Below, in pieces: positions 1 through 9,590 of a stretch of 64,000 nucleotides of DNA (position 1 is the first letter of the stretch; the number at the start of each line of letters is the position of its first letter). This stretch comes from CAXBNB01 sp049115735. Its GTDB lineage: Bacteria > Bacteroidota > Bacteroidia > Cytophagales > Cyclobacteriaceae. The DNA is taken from assembly GCA_049115735.1 (NCBI GenBank), contig JAGDZP010000044.1, forward strand, positions 1 to 64,000, given 5' to 3'. Both the position numbers and the translations under genes were made by a program. The notes beneath the pieces are model-generated. The model was not told where the DNA came from, searched no databases, and saw only the letters and a list, made by a program, of their open reading frames with translations.

Positions 1-124
1 AATCATTCACTTAACAAGAAATAAAAATTTCATTCTTAATGGACAATTGACTTTTAGGCAATGGAACAAGCTTATGAAATTTTGCTTCCTTAGCTGTGAA
101 TTTAGGCTAACCCTGTTTATCTAG

Positions 125-3100
125 CTAATTATCGTTTAACCTTTGGATTCTGACCCTACCGTTATTCACCCCAAAAACGACATGCTTTTTATCAGCGATA
201 TTTAGAATCCTGCCTTGCTTGATGTCTGAATCAAGATAAAGTCCACTTTCTTTTGCCGGAACCGGTTCAAACATACCATTCCCATTTCCTAATAGGAGGT
301 GTCCAATGCCCGCATCATTTCGTGTAGTTTCAACTTCAGATCCATACAAATTTCCAGCTAGTAGAATATCCTTATGACCATCATTATTATAATCATCAAC
401 CAATATGCTATTAACACTTGAAAATTGAGCCTCAACAGGAAGTGTGTGAAATTCAAATTTCCCTCCACCCATATTTTCTATATAAGCTGATCCGAAATTG
501 GTGGCTCTGTAATGTAGGGCCTCTTGAAGGGAAGTCTCTCCATAAATCTTAAATAAATCTGAAGATGCAAACATGTTATAAGTTGGAAATTTCTTCTTCA
601 ACTCAGGTACTTGCTCGGATGAACAAGACCTCCCCCTTAGCGGAAATTGCTTACCGAAGTTGTAATAGCTCAATACAATATCTTTGGAACCATTGTCGTC
701 AAAATCATCATAATGCACTTCAAAAGGCTCTTCTTTTGAAGCTTTATACTTATAATTCAATCCCAAATTTCCAGCGATAAGGTCCTGATCTCCATCATTG
801 TCCATATCAGCTGAAGTGATGCTGTACCACCACCCAATTTGATTTTCCAAACTCTGAAAATCACCCGTTTTTTCAAGCCTCTGGTTTTTGTATTTAAATA
901 TTGTCAATGGCATCCATTCTCCCACAACAACCAATTCCGGTTTGTCGTCACCATCAACATCAGTCCAGGTAGCATCTGTGACAAGACCGAGATCATTCAA
1001 TTCCGGTGCAATTTGTTCTGTCCTATTAGCCAGGGTTCCATTTACATTAACCAGTAGCACCGAAGACGCAGGAGATGGATAGTCCCTCGGTACTAATCTG
1101 CCTCCAATAAATGCATCCAGATCGCCATCATTATCAAAATCACACAACCTTACTTTCGAACTGCTCTGACGACTATCCAATTCTTGTGAAGATGTGAAAT
1201 TCCCCATTCCATCATTGAGATAGAGCCGGTCTGTATAATTAATATGGCCAGGCTCAAACTCATTCCCGCCGCTCGTCACGAGCAAGTCCTTATCACCGTC
1301 CAAGTCCACATCTAAAAAAACTGCGTCGATATCTTCTCTGCGTGCATGAGTTGCTATGACTGGCTGAGGGCTTTCGGTAAAGGCTCCCTCTTTAGTTTGT
1401 AGTAATACCGATCCTGATAATCCTACTGAAGCTCCAAAATACAAGTCATCCAGGTTGTCACCGTTCACATCCCCCACTGCCACGGCCGGACCTTCCTGAG
1501 ACAATTTGTGCGGCAACAACACCTGGTATCTATAGTCATCAAAATGATTTTCCAGATGCTTTAAATCATCAAGACCTTTAATTTTTGCTTCAGAAAATAA
1601 AGGCTCTGATTTCTCTCTCTCCACAATTTGGTTCTCTTTTTTTTCAATAGTGAGTGTTTGGTTTGCCCTAACATTAGTAAGAACTGTTGTGGTATTATCT
1701 CGCCAGGTTACTTTCACCATGTCAACGTTTGGAGAGTTGCCAACACCAAAGTGCGCCAATTGTTCACTTACTGAATACATCCCGCGTGCAGGTGTTATCT
1801 CGGTATATTGACTCATATCGCCAACATCGATTTGCACTTTTGCTCCAGCATATGGAAGTCCATTTTCTTTAACTGGCTTGACCTTTAAATAATTAGAAGA
1901 CTGAAATTGTTCAGTATTGTTTCTGTAGATAAATGCTTTTTTATTGATATTGTTCACTATCAAATCCAAATCCCCGTCATTATCTAGGTCAGCATAGGCT
2001 GAACCACCGGAAAATGTCTTTTGATCCATACCCCAGTCCTGCATTTTCTTATCAAAACGATAGCCATCGGTATTCTTAAAAAGATAATTACTCAATCGTT
2101 CTGAAGGAATCAATGCCAGAATTTCATCAAGATCCACAATATCCAAATCCTCTTTTCTCGGATGAGATGGGTTGGCTTCATAATATGCTTTCACCCTCTT
2201 TCTAATTTCTTCAGAGACCTTCTTTGCTGCATCCGTATTTCGGATATCTCTCAATAGACCGTTCGTAACATGTAGATCTTTAAATCCATCATTGTCAAAA
2301 TCAGCAAATACATTCGACCAGCTCCAATCCGTTGAAGAAACTCCTGCCAATTGAGCTGCATCACTATATATGTCATTCCCCTGATTTAGGTGTAGCGTAT
2401 TGAACATGTATTGGTAGTGCCCTCCGCGGTTGTACACATCCATAAATGCTCGCGGATTCATACCACTCATGTTGGCCTTCAGCCTATAGTTATCCTCTGC
2501 CACCATATCCAATACCATAATATCCAGCATCCCATCATTATTAACATCAGCAGCATCCACTCCCATGCTGAAATAACTAATGTGCCTCATCGATGTATCG
2601 AGAATATTGCTGAATGTTCCATCACCATTATTTTTGTAGAAATAGTCCGGAGAATCAAAATCATTGGCCACATACAAGTCTATCCATCCGTCTTTGTCAA
2701 AATCACTGGCTGAAACACTGTTTGGGAAACTGGTCTTGGCTACTCCAGCCTGCATACTGACATCTGTAAAGATTCCTCCATCATTTCGATATAATTTCGA
2801 AGCATATTCCGGCAGGCTTAGATTAGTTCCTTTGAAAGTTGAGGCACTACCTGGATTTGGAGGTTGATTCAATACGAATAGATCTGGGTCATCATCATTA
2901 TCATAATCAAAAAACACCGCGTGACGGGATCGTGCCATATCAGCTATTCCATATTTCCCGGCAGATTCGGTGAAGGTCAGGTTTCCATTGTTGATGTACA
3001 GTTGATTTTTACGGAGCTCAATTTTATCGTCATAAAGTTCCCTACAAACATAAATATCAATAAAGCCATCGTTATTGACATCCGCAAGGGCTATACCCGA

Positions 3101-3460
3101 AGACCAGCCTCCGTTATCAATTATCCCTGCCGATTTTGTAATATCCTCAAACTCAAGATTGCCTTTGTTGAGGTAAAGTCGGTCTGCAACTAAATTCCCT
3201 CCAAAGAAAATATCTTGTAACCCATCATTATTAAAGTCGCCCACAGCCACTCCTCCTCCCCCATAGAAGTTAGAATAAATAAAAATATTAAGGAATCGAC
3301 TTTCGCTAATTTTGTTGTTGAACTGAACTTTGGTTTTGCTTTCTTTCATCAGCGTAAACCGGGTATCAATATCACTTCCCTTTTTCTGAGCCAAACTGGT
3401 AGAGCAGTTTGAAACTATCAAGAAAGCCAGAATTCCGATGCTGAAAGAAATAGTTCTCAT
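125..3460 (-). CDS. Secreted FG-GAP/VCBS repeat protein with ASPIC/UnbV domain
   Basis: The 1111-residue protein has an N-terminal signal peptide ending near SLAQ at residue 25. Many calcium-loop FG-GAP/VCBS units of the form VGDFNNDGxxDIxxGG follow, the first near residue 73 and a second block starting near residue 660. Between the blocks, at about 525-605, is an ASPIC/UnbV segment (AGAKVQIDVG, RGMYSVSEQLAHFGVG). This is the architecture of the CRTAC1-like family, thought to form calcium-binding beta-propellers at the cell surface; the ligand is unknown. It is the last gene of a minus-strand group, 28 bp after the sugar dehydrogenase. No T9SS domain or glycosidase motif is visible, so a binding or structural role is more likely than catalysis. 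The family call is firm and the function is not known. Confidence 0.88.
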   Translation of the reverse strand: MRTISFSIGILAFLIVSNCSTSLAQKKGSDIDTRFTLMKESKTKVQFNNKISESRFLNIFIYSNFYGGGGVAVGDFNNDGLQDIFFGGNLVADRLYLNKGNLEFEDITKSAGIIDNGGWSSGIALADVNNDGFIDIYVCRELYDDKIELRKNQLYINNGNLTFTESAGKYGIADMARSRHAVFFDYDNDDDPDLFVLNQPPNPGSASTFKGTNLSLPEYASKLYRNDGGIFTDVSMQAGVAKTSFPNSVSASDFDKDGWIDLYVANDFDSPDYFYKNNGDGTFSNILDTSMRHISYFSMGVDAADVNNDGMLDIMVLDMVAEDNYRLKANMSGMNPRAFMDVYNRGGHYQYMFNTLHLNQGNDIYSDAAQLAGVSSTDWSWSNVFADFDNDGFKDLHVTNGLLRDIRNTDAAKKVSEEIRKRVKAYYEANPSHPRKEDLDIVDLDEILALIPSERLSNYLFKNTDGYRFDKKMQDWGMDQKTFSGGSAYADLDNDGDLDLIVNNINKKAFIYRNNTEQFQSSNYLKVKPVKENGLPYAGAKVQIDVGDMSQYTEITPARGMYSVSEQLAHFGVGNSPNVDMVKVTWRDNTTTVLTNVRANQTLTIEKKENQIVEREKSEPLFSEAKIKGLDDLKHLENHFDDYRYQVLLPHKLSQEGPAVAVGDVNGDNLDDLYFGASVGLSGSVLLQTKEGAFTESPQPVIATHARREDIDAVFLDVDLDGDKDLLVTSGGNEFEPGHINYTDRLYLNDGMGNFTSSQELDSRQSSSKVRLCDFDNDGDLDAFIGGRLVPRDYPSPASSVLLVNVNGTLANRTEQIAPELNDLGLVTDATWTDVDGDDKPELVVVGEWMPLTIFKYKNQRLEKTGDFQSLENQIGWWYSITSADMDNDGDQDLIAGNLGLNYKYKASKEEPFEVHYDDFDDNGSKDIVLSYYNFGKQFPLRGRSCSSEQVPELKKKFPTYNMFASSDLFKIYGETSLQEALHYRATNFGSAYIENMGGGKFEFHTLPVEAQFSSVNSILVDDYNNDGHKDILLAGNLYGSEVETTRNDAGIGHLLLGNGNGMFEPVPAKESGLYLDSDIKQGRILNIADKKHVVFGVNNGRVRIQRLNDN

Positions 3461-3488
3461 CCCACCTTTAATAACGAAACAATAAGCA

Positions 3489-4958
3489 CTAAGTATTTTT
3501 TAGAGATATAGGAAGCAGCCTAAATACATAGCCTGGTTTTTCAACTGCAACGTAGATGTAGCCATCCGGTCCCATTTTCACAGTTCTTAATCTTCCTATG
3601 TTTTTGAATAAGATTTCTTCTTTTACCACCTTGTTGTTTTCGATAACACACCTGTTGAGATATTTGAACCGAAGTGAACCTACCAGCATGTTTCCATTCC
3701 ATGCAGAATATTTGTTTCCGCTTACCCATGCCATCCCCGAAGGCGCAATTGAAGGCACCCAATAATGTATAGGTTGCTCCATACCGTCCTGTTCAAGCTT
3801 ATCAGTAAAGGTTGTTGCATCGTAGTTGATGCCATAAGAAATAACAGGCCAACCATAGTTCAAACCCGACTCGATCAGGTTGATTTCGTCTCCACCTCTC
3901 GGGCCATGCTCATGCTCCCACAATTCTCCTGTTTCAGGATGGATCGTAAGGCCCTGCGGATTCCTATGTCCATAGGAATAAATTGATTTTACGGCATCAA
4001 GAGAATCAACGAAAGGATTGTCTTCAGGAATAGATCCATCATCGTTCAAGCGATGTACTTTACCTGCTACTTTTGAAATGTCCTGAGGATTCACATCCCG
4101 AACAGCCCTGTCTCCAACAGTTACAAACAATTTACTATTCTTATCAAAAGTCATCCGACCACCAAAATGGTACTGCTTAGATGAATATGGTAATGCCTCC
4201 AGGATTTTGGTCTTATTGGACAGTTGATCATTTTCAAACCTGAAGCGACTCACCATGGTAGTTGTTGTTGAGTCCTTATTGTCAACCTTTAAATTCGAAT
4301 AGGATAAATAAATCCAATTATTTTCGGTGAAGTCAGGATGCAATTCAATTTCAAATAAGCCGTCCTGGTCTTTGGTTCTCACCGCTGGAACTCCTTTGAT
4401 TTCAAATTGGTTTCCATCAGCGTCTACTCTATATAGTTTTCCTGATCTTTCGCTTACAAGCATATCCCCACTGGGTAGCCAGTTCATATCCCACGGCACT
4501 TCAAGTCCTGAAAAAACAGTATCTAACTTAATCGTTAGTAGTTCTGTATTAAAAGTATCAGACTCAGGCTTATCTTCCTGAAAACCATAACGGTCCACAT
4601 TTTCAATACCCATCAAAATATAATCGACCATATCATCAATCTGCTCTGAACTGAACACTTCGCCCCAGGCAAGCATTTCTGTATCAGGATAGCCGTAGGT
4701 AATTGATTTTCTCAGACTGTCAGTACTTTTTCCGTGCTTCCACTTCCGATCAACGAATGCATACATTTGTTCACCATGGCAGCTAGAGCAATACTCGGTG
4801 TAAAGCTTTTCAGAAGCCATTTGGGCACTATCCAGTTCTTGCACAGCTTCTACTTCAACATCAGTATTTTGATCATTGCCCTTTGGTGGCTGGCACTGGT
4901 AAATCAGGGCAGTCACAACTATAACAGCTATCAGGAAAATATTTTTTCTATTCATCAC
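3489..4958 (-). CDS. Haem-c/PQQ-type aldose (glucose/sorbosone) dehydrogenase, exported
   Basis: This 489-residue exported protein fuses two domains. The N-terminal cytochrome c has CSSCH at 57-61, with Met95 (TEMLAW) as the likely sixth ligand. From about residue 150 to the C-terminus is a glucose/sorbosone dehydrogenase propeller. Family signatures include YHFGGRMTF near 264 (the active-site His region), YSYGHRNPQG near 333 and EHEHGPRGGDE near 350. Members oxidise aldoses to lactones with PQQ; here the fused haem would take the electrons. Cys22 may be lipidated, but the lipobox (LIYQC) is not classical. The gene lies 19 bp after a sulfatase, which suggests oxidation of the desulfated sugar. 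No PQQ synthesis gene is present. The family is certain; the sugar specificity is not readable. Confidence 0.92.
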   Translation of the reverse strand: MMNRKNIFLIAVIVVTALIYQCQPPKGNDQNTDVEVEAVQELDSAQMASEKLYTEYCSSCHGEQMYAFVDRKWKHGKSTDSLRKSITYGYPDTEMLAWGEVFSSEQIDDMVDYILMGIENVDRYGFQEDKPESDTFNTELLTIKLDTVFSGLEVPWDMNWLPSGDMLVSERSGKLYRVDADGNQFEIKGVPAVRTKDQDGLFEIELHPDFTENNWIYLSYSNLKVDNKDSTTTTMVSRFRFENDQLSNKTKILEALPYSSKQYHFGGRMTFDKNSKLFVTVGDRAVRDVNPQDISKVAGKVHRLNDDGSIPEDNPFVDSLDAVKSIYSYGHRNPQGLTIHPETGELWEHEHGPRGGDEINLIESGLNYGWPVISYGINYDATTFTDKLEQDGMEQPIHYWVPSIAPSGMAWVSGNKYSAWNGNMLVGSLRFKYLNRCVIENNKVVKEEILFKNIGRLRTVKMGPDGYIYVAVEKPGYVFRLLPISLKNT

Positions 4959-4977
4959 TTAGATCATTCAAGGGAAC

Positions 4978-6633
4978 TTATCCCTTACCTACATTCTTTT
5001 TAGTTTTGTTAAGTTTTTTAAGGTAAGTATCGATGTACTCTTGATTCAGTTCGTCACTATCCCCATATTCCTTCCTAAGGTTCTCTAGCCTCTCTTTCAT
5101 CTCAGTTACCACATCAGCGTATGCCGGATCATCAACGACATTCTTCATTTCATTGGGATCCTTCTTGCGATCATATAGTTCCCATTCATCTACATCGTAG
5201 TAAAAATGAATAAGCTTGTATTCACGAGAAACTATCCCATAATGCCTTTTGGCCATGTGTATAGATGGATACTCGTAATAATGATAGTAAACAGCATCTC
5301 TATTCCATGATGACTCATCGCCTTTGAACAAAGGAATCAACGTCTCTCCCTGCATATCGCCAGGGTCATTTATTTGCGCTACTGACAGTAGTGTTTGAGC
5401 AAAATCAAGGTTTTGAACCATTTGGTCTGTTGATGTTCCAGGCTTGATCACCCCAGGCCATTTTGCCAATAGCGGTGTTTTGAATGATTCGTCATAAATA
5501 AACCGTTTGTCAAACCACCCATGCTCTCCAAGATAAAACCCCTGATCAGAGGTATACATGACCAAAGTATTCTCAGCCAATCCATTTGCCTCCAAATAAT
5601 CCAATACACGCCCTACGCCATCATCAACTGCCGCAATTGAACCGAGATAATCCTGCATATATCTTTGATATCTCCATTGCATTTTTTCCTTCTCTGTCAT
5701 TGTAGGAAAACGCTTTTTGAAATCCTCATTCATAGGCATATACACGCTATCCCAGGAAGCCCTCTGCTCCGCATTCAATCGACCAACTTCTCTATTGAAT
5801 GCATTAATGTCCCATCCAGAGGCGTCTGGAATACCTAATTCTTCCATTACCTCAGGGTATATCTTCGAATCACCTGCCCAATTCATATGCGTCAGCAGGT
5901 TCATTTCTGCAGTCTTGGCAGCTGACCCTCTCCCTTCATAGTCGTCGAATAGTGTCTCCGGTTCGGGGAAAGTCTTATTTATGTATTCTTTATAGTGTCT
6001 TGGTGCTGGCAGCCATTCGCGGTGGGGTGCTTTATGCAAATACATGAGCATAAATGGTTTTGCTTTGTCCCGTTCCTTATCCAACCAGTCTAGGGTCATA
6101 TCTGTGATAATATCAGTGACATAGCCTTCAACGCGTATTTTTCCTTCATTCTTAGTTATGAAATCAGGATTGTAATAAGTTCCCTGGCCTGGTAGAATCT
6201 TAAATTGATCAAATCCCTTTGGATTGTTACCAAAATGAAGTTTGCCAAACATTGCAGTTTGATAACCAGCGTCTTGAAAATATACAGGGAAAGTCACTTG
6301 GGTTGTATCAAATGGAAAATGGTTATCAACCTTACCATTGATGTGACTATGTTTTCCTGTCAGGATTACTGCTCTTGATGGAGCACAAATGGAGTTGGTT
6401 ACACTGGCATTGGAAAAAAGCATACCCTCTTTGGCAATTCGATCGATATTCGGTGTTTGAATAAGTTTATCCGAGTAAGCACTGATGGCCTGATACGCAT
6501 GGTCATCAGACATCATGAAAATGATATTCGGCCTTTGTGGTTCAGATTTAGCTTCTTCTTTTTTGGAAGTACAAGAGCTAATTAGCACCAGGCATAGTCC
6601 AAACAACAAACAGGTATTGGTAAAAAATCTCAT
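4978..6633 (-). CDS. Family S1 sulfatase lipoprotein (GlcNAc-6-sulfatase/S1_11-like)
   Basis: The 551-residue protein starts with a lipoprotein signal (LISSC, Cys21), placing it in the periplasm or on the outer membrane. The alkaline-phosphatase-fold sulfatase begins at PNIIFMMSDDHAYQ, whose Asp pair binds calcium. The formylglycine site is Cys83 in SICAPSRAVILTGK, a C-x-P-S-R motif with downstream TGK. GKLHFG, TSDQGFYLGEHGW and the C-terminal YRxxDWELYD-type region are also present. The overall pattern resembles N-acetylglucosamine-6-sulfatases of the mucin-desulfating type, but substrate assignment from motifs alone is weak. It is the first gene of the minus group at the left end and diverges from the propeller operon across a 354-bp region that carries one of the palindromes. 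Confidence 0.93.
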   Translation of the reverse strand: MRFFTNTCLLFGLCLVLISSCTSKKEEAKSEPQRPNIIFMMSDDHAYQAISAYSDKLIQTPNIDRIAKEGMLFSNASVTNSICAPSRAVILTGKHSHINGKVDNHFPFDTTQVTFPVYFQDAGYQTAMFGKLHFGNNPKGFDQFKILPGQGTYYNPDFITKNEGKIRVEGYVTDIITDMTLDWLDKERDKAKPFMLMYLHKAPHREWLPAPRHYKEYINKTFPEPETLFDDYEGRGSAAKTAEMNLLTHMNWAGDSKIYPEVMEELGIPDASGWDINAFNREVGRLNAEQRASWDSVYMPMNEDFKKRFPTMTEKEKMQWRYQRYMQDYLGSIAAVDDGVGRVLDYLEANGLAENTLVMYTSDQGFYLGEHGWFDKRFIYDESFKTPLLAKWPGVIKPGTSTDQMVQNLDFAQTLLSVAQINDPGDMQGETLIPLFKGDESSWNRDAVYYHYYEYPSIHMAKRHYGIVSREYKLIHFYYDVDEWELYDRKKDPNEMKNVVDDPAYADVVTEMKERLENLRKEYGDSDELNQEYIDTYLKKLNKTKKNVGKG

Positions 6634-6910
6634 AAAGTAAATAAGTTTTATTTTCTAGTTTCTTTTTCTGCTTGTGATCATTCGTAGATCAAACAAGAGA
6701 GTGCTTTTTCAAAAATTATTATGCCTGTAAATATGCTAATAAAAGGTCAATTATTCGCTTCTGAATTGCATGCCTCCTAACTAATTAGTGTTTGTCACAT
6801 CAACAACCTACCCTAACGATCATTTCATGTTCTTTTATCTTTCTCCATGAACATTCTAAAAGATCAAAGGTCTCATTGAGGCAAATATATTATTAAAAAT
6901 TATAATTTAC

Positions 6911-6922
6911 TTACACGTGTAA
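6911..6922. promoter_or_regulatory. Putative operator palindrome TTACACGTGTAA upstream of propeller gene 1
   Basis: This perfect 12-bp inverted repeat has a CG centre. It ends 65 bp before the ATG at 6988 and about 10 bp before a TACATTTG box. The same ACACGTGT core recurs upstream of four other transcription units in the window. A CG-centred palindrome of this size is typical of LacI-family operators, but the regulator is not in the window. Site confidence comes from recurrence and position; the regulator family is a guess. Confidence 0.72.
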
Positions 6923-6932
6923 TATTTTTCGC

Positions 6933-6940
6933 TACATTTG
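6933..6940 (+). promoter_or_regulatory. Bacteroidota-type -7 promoter element (TACATTTG)
   Basis: TACATTTG is an exact match to the Bacteroidota -7 consensus TAnnTTTG, 47 bp before the start of the 861-residue propeller gene. The expected -33 box would fall around 6906-6909, where only TTTA is found. The palindrome at 6911-6922 would then sit in the spacer, a position suited to repression. The -33 match is imperfect. Confidence 0.55.
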
Positions 6941-6987
6941 CAAAAACTATTTACCGCTTCCAACTCCAAATCACAAGTAATTCCAGA

Positions 6988-9573
6988 ATGCACAAAAATC
7001 TTATTTTAATTTTCTTAAGCATCCTATTAGCATGTCAACCAAGGAAAGAACCTGCTACATTCTTAGTTTCTGGAATAAGTGACATAGATAGTACAAGATT
7101 AGAAGCAGCTAAATCCCCTACCAATGAGGCCAATGTAGCCGCGCGGCGTGCAGCACTATATAGATGGTGGCGATTTATGTGGCGGCAAGGAATGGACATG
7201 AACAGGTTTGACTCCCTTGCCAACCTTCTGATTAACAATAATAATGATTCTGAAATTGGTAGAAATACAGTTAGTGCTGGGTTCAAAAGACTTGACCAAA
7301 TGTGGATGAATCCAGAATACATTCAAGAAATCAAAGGAAGCCCAAAACCTTCTTCAGCCAGTAGTACTACTAATTGGCCAGTATATCATGGAGTAGATGG
7401 TACTCAGTCTGGGTTTTCTCCAGACAAGGGTCCATCCGAGGGGAAAGTGGTTTGGAAGTTCCCGAAAACGAATGGATGGAAAGCATCCGCAGTATTGCAT
7501 AATGGCCAAGTGTACACGTCCGGGGCGGGAACCGATGTAGTTGCCTTTTGCTTAGATCAGAAAACGGGCAATATTATCTGGAAAGGGAGAACATACTCTG
7601 ACAGTTACTACAATAGCGCTGGCGCCAAAACAAGTCCCATTGTATCAGGCAATAGTTTAATCACCCGTACAGGAGCAAACCTTCGCGCCTTCAATTTAGA
7701 AACAGGAGAAAAAAAATACGTCCAGAAATTTTTCAACCAAGCTGACTCTCCTCAAGTTGGAACATCCATTGTGAGCTTGATCAATAACCGTGGTGTAAGC
7801 TGTAATGACCCAGCCACTGGCAACATGATTTGGTACTTCTCCCCTTCCACCGGCAAAGTAACAGGAGAACCTGCGGTTACTGATGCTGCTGTTTATGTCT
7901 CAAGCACAGAAAACATATGCTATAAACTCGATAGAAAAGATGGGAGCATACTTTGGGAAAAATCTTTCAACGAAACAATTAGAGGAAATACCTCTCTGAC
8001 AAATGATCTGATCTTGGTCGGTTTTAAGTCAGGACAGTTAGTTGCTATTTCGGCCAAATCCGGTGATGAAGTCTGGCGGTTTAAATCCAACAAAAATGAA
8101 CCAAGGGCCTATGATTTTTATAGTTCTGCAATTTCTTCAGATGGAAAAGTGTACATCGGCGGAGCAGATAAATTCCTTTATTGCCTGGATGTCAAAACTG
8201 GTAGCAAATTATGGGAATACGAAGTGAATGACTGGATAAGAGCAAAACCAATCATCCTTGATCATACCCTTTTTGTTGCTGACCTGTCTAGCATAGGTTA
8301 TGGGCTTGATATCACTGGAAACGAACCAAAGTTAATTTGGAAAGAAAAAATCAGCAACCATGGAATTGCTGCTGACCTTTCAGGCAACCAACAAGGCATT
8401 CTTTTCAGTGATACGAACATGATGTTGACATCTGTAAATCCTTCAAGTGGTAAAAAGCAATGGATACACAGTCAACTGGATGGTGCCTGGATGGGCGAAA
8501 ATTTCTTTGCCGCCGGTGAAATATCAGGACAGCAAAGTTCTCCCACTATAGTTGATGGCATTTTGTACATAGCCAGCCCTGACGGATTTGTCAATGCAGT
8601 AGATACGGAATCAGGCAAAGAGATCTGGAAATTCGAAACTAAAAGTAGTGTTTCGCCCTCCCCTACTGTAGCCGAAGGAAAGGTATTCGTAGGTCAAACC
8701 TATGAAAGCTATGGGGAGTATTTTGCTTTGGATAAAGATACGGGTGAACCTATTTGGTCTAGCAAAGAATTAGGATCAGTCTGGATTAGTGCTGCATATG
8801 CTAATGGCAAGCTTTTTCTTGGGGATATGATTGGCAACTTCTTCGCCATTGATCCCAATACCGGAAAAAAGTTTTGGAATTACTTCACTGCCAAAGACAC
8901 ACCTAATGAAAGCAGACCATTAGATGAAAGCCAAAGACATGGATGGCCTCCGGGCGTATACTGTAATCCCATCACGGATGGAATTGTAGTCTACGTTGGC
9001 TCCTGGTCTGGATACTATTTTGCTTTTGACCAGGATACAGGAAAACTTCTTTGGAGAACGAAAACTCAACCTGAAGGGTCTAATGGAGGACTGCCTGACT
9101 CTTCAGCCCCTGTGCTACACAAGAATCACATATATGTCCAAAAAGCAGGGCACTACCTTACCGCTATTAACAAGTCCAATGGCGAAATTGTCTGGGACTG
9201 GTTTGCCCCGAAAGGTTTTCTTCAAAACGGAACTGTCGCAGCATACGGAGATAAGGTTTATGGTTCGGTGGTAAGACGAGTGACCAGTCTACCTTACAAC
9301 GCATCAATCTACGCCTTTCAAGATGTTGAAGGTGGTAGCGAACTTTTATGGAAATACAAAGGTGGTGGTGGTCTGACCGCCCCTGTAATGACAAGGGATA
9401 AACTAATATTCGGTTCTTCAGCTGATCCCTTCGTTACATGCCTTAATCCTGACAATGGAGAGGTGATCTGGAGAACCCATGTGGGCGGAAAAATGCTGGA
9501 AAGCGTGCCATCCATTTATGGAAACAAGGCCTTCGCACTTATCAAGAATGGTTATTTATATGCTTTTGAATAA
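6988..9573 (+). CDS. PQQ-like beta-propeller repeat lipoprotein (propeller copy 1)
   Basis: This 861-residue lipoprotein (lipobox LLAC, Cys16) has a helical N-terminal domain at about 30-115, containing ISDIDSTRLEAAKSPTNEAN. That domain also occurs in four other large proteins here. From about residue 130 to the end run PQQ-like repeats of the type CLDxKTGxxxW and VYIGGADKFLYCLD. They are enough for roughly 16 blades, probably two stacked propellers. There is no CxxCH and no vicinal-Cys or GGDN signature of true PQQ alcohol dehydrogenases, so PQQ binding and catalysis are unproven. It is closest to copy 5 (38721-41324): both have YI-EI-GS after the helical domain. It is the first gene of the plus operon behind the palindrome and lies 17 bp before copy 2. 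Scaffold, binding and enzymatic roles are all possible. Confidence 0.85.
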   Translation: MHKNLILIFLSILLACQPRKEPATFLVSGISDIDSTRLEAAKSPTNEANVAARRAALYRWWRFMWRQGMDMNRFDSLANLLINNNNDSEIGRNTVSAGFKRLDQMWMNPEYIQEIKGSPKPSSASSTTNWPVYHGVDGTQSGFSPDKGPSEGKVVWKFPKTNGWKASAVLHNGQVYTSGAGTDVVAFCLDQKTGNIIWKGRTYSDSYYNSAGAKTSPIVSGNSLITRTGANLRAFNLETGEKKYVQKFFNQADSPQVGTSIVSLINNRGVSCNDPATGNMIWYFSPSTGKVTGEPAVTDAAVYVSSTENICYKLDRKDGSILWEKSFNETIRGNTSLTNDLILVGFKSGQLVAISAKSGDEVWRFKSNKNEPRAYDFYSSAISSDGKVYIGGADKFLYCLDVKTGSKLWEYEVNDWIRAKPIILDHTLFVADLSSIGYGLDITGNEPKLIWKEKISNHGIAADLSGNQQGILFSDTNMMLTSVNPSSGKKQWIHSQLDGAWMGENFFAAGEISGQQSSPTIVDGILYIASPDGFVNAVDTESGKEIWKFETKSSVSPSPTVAEGKVFVGQTYESYGEYFALDKDTGEPIWSSKELGSVWISAAYANGKLFLGDMIGNFFAIDPNTGKKFWNYFTAKDTPNESRPLDESQRHGWPPGVYCNPITDGIVVYVGSWSGYYFAFDQDTGKLLWRTKTQPEGSNGGLPDSSAPVLHKNHIYVQKAGHYLTAINKSNGEIVWDWFAPKGFLQNGTVAAYGDKVYGSVVRRVTSLPYNASIYAFQDVEGGSELLWKYKGGGGLTAPVMTRDKLIFGSSADPFVTCLNPDNGEVIWRTHVGGKMLESVPSIYGNKAFALIKNGYLYAFE

Positions 9574-9590
9574 ATGTAAACACATACTAA

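Larger units (their letters stand above)
6634..6987. other. Divergent intergenic region between sulfatase and propeller operons
   Basis: This 354-bp AT-rich spacer separates two divergent genes. It contains the ACACGTGT palindrome and a TACATTTG promoter-like box close to the plus-strand gene (listed separately). I found no convincing ORF, RNA gene or strong hairpin in the remainder. A promoter for the minus-strand sulfatase must lie here too, but I could not point to a clear -33/-7 pair for it. Confidence 0.6.

Noticed and set aside
1..124. Possible gene fragment at the left edge
   Set aside because: No frame with a convincing protein end or start was visible; it is probably intergenic.
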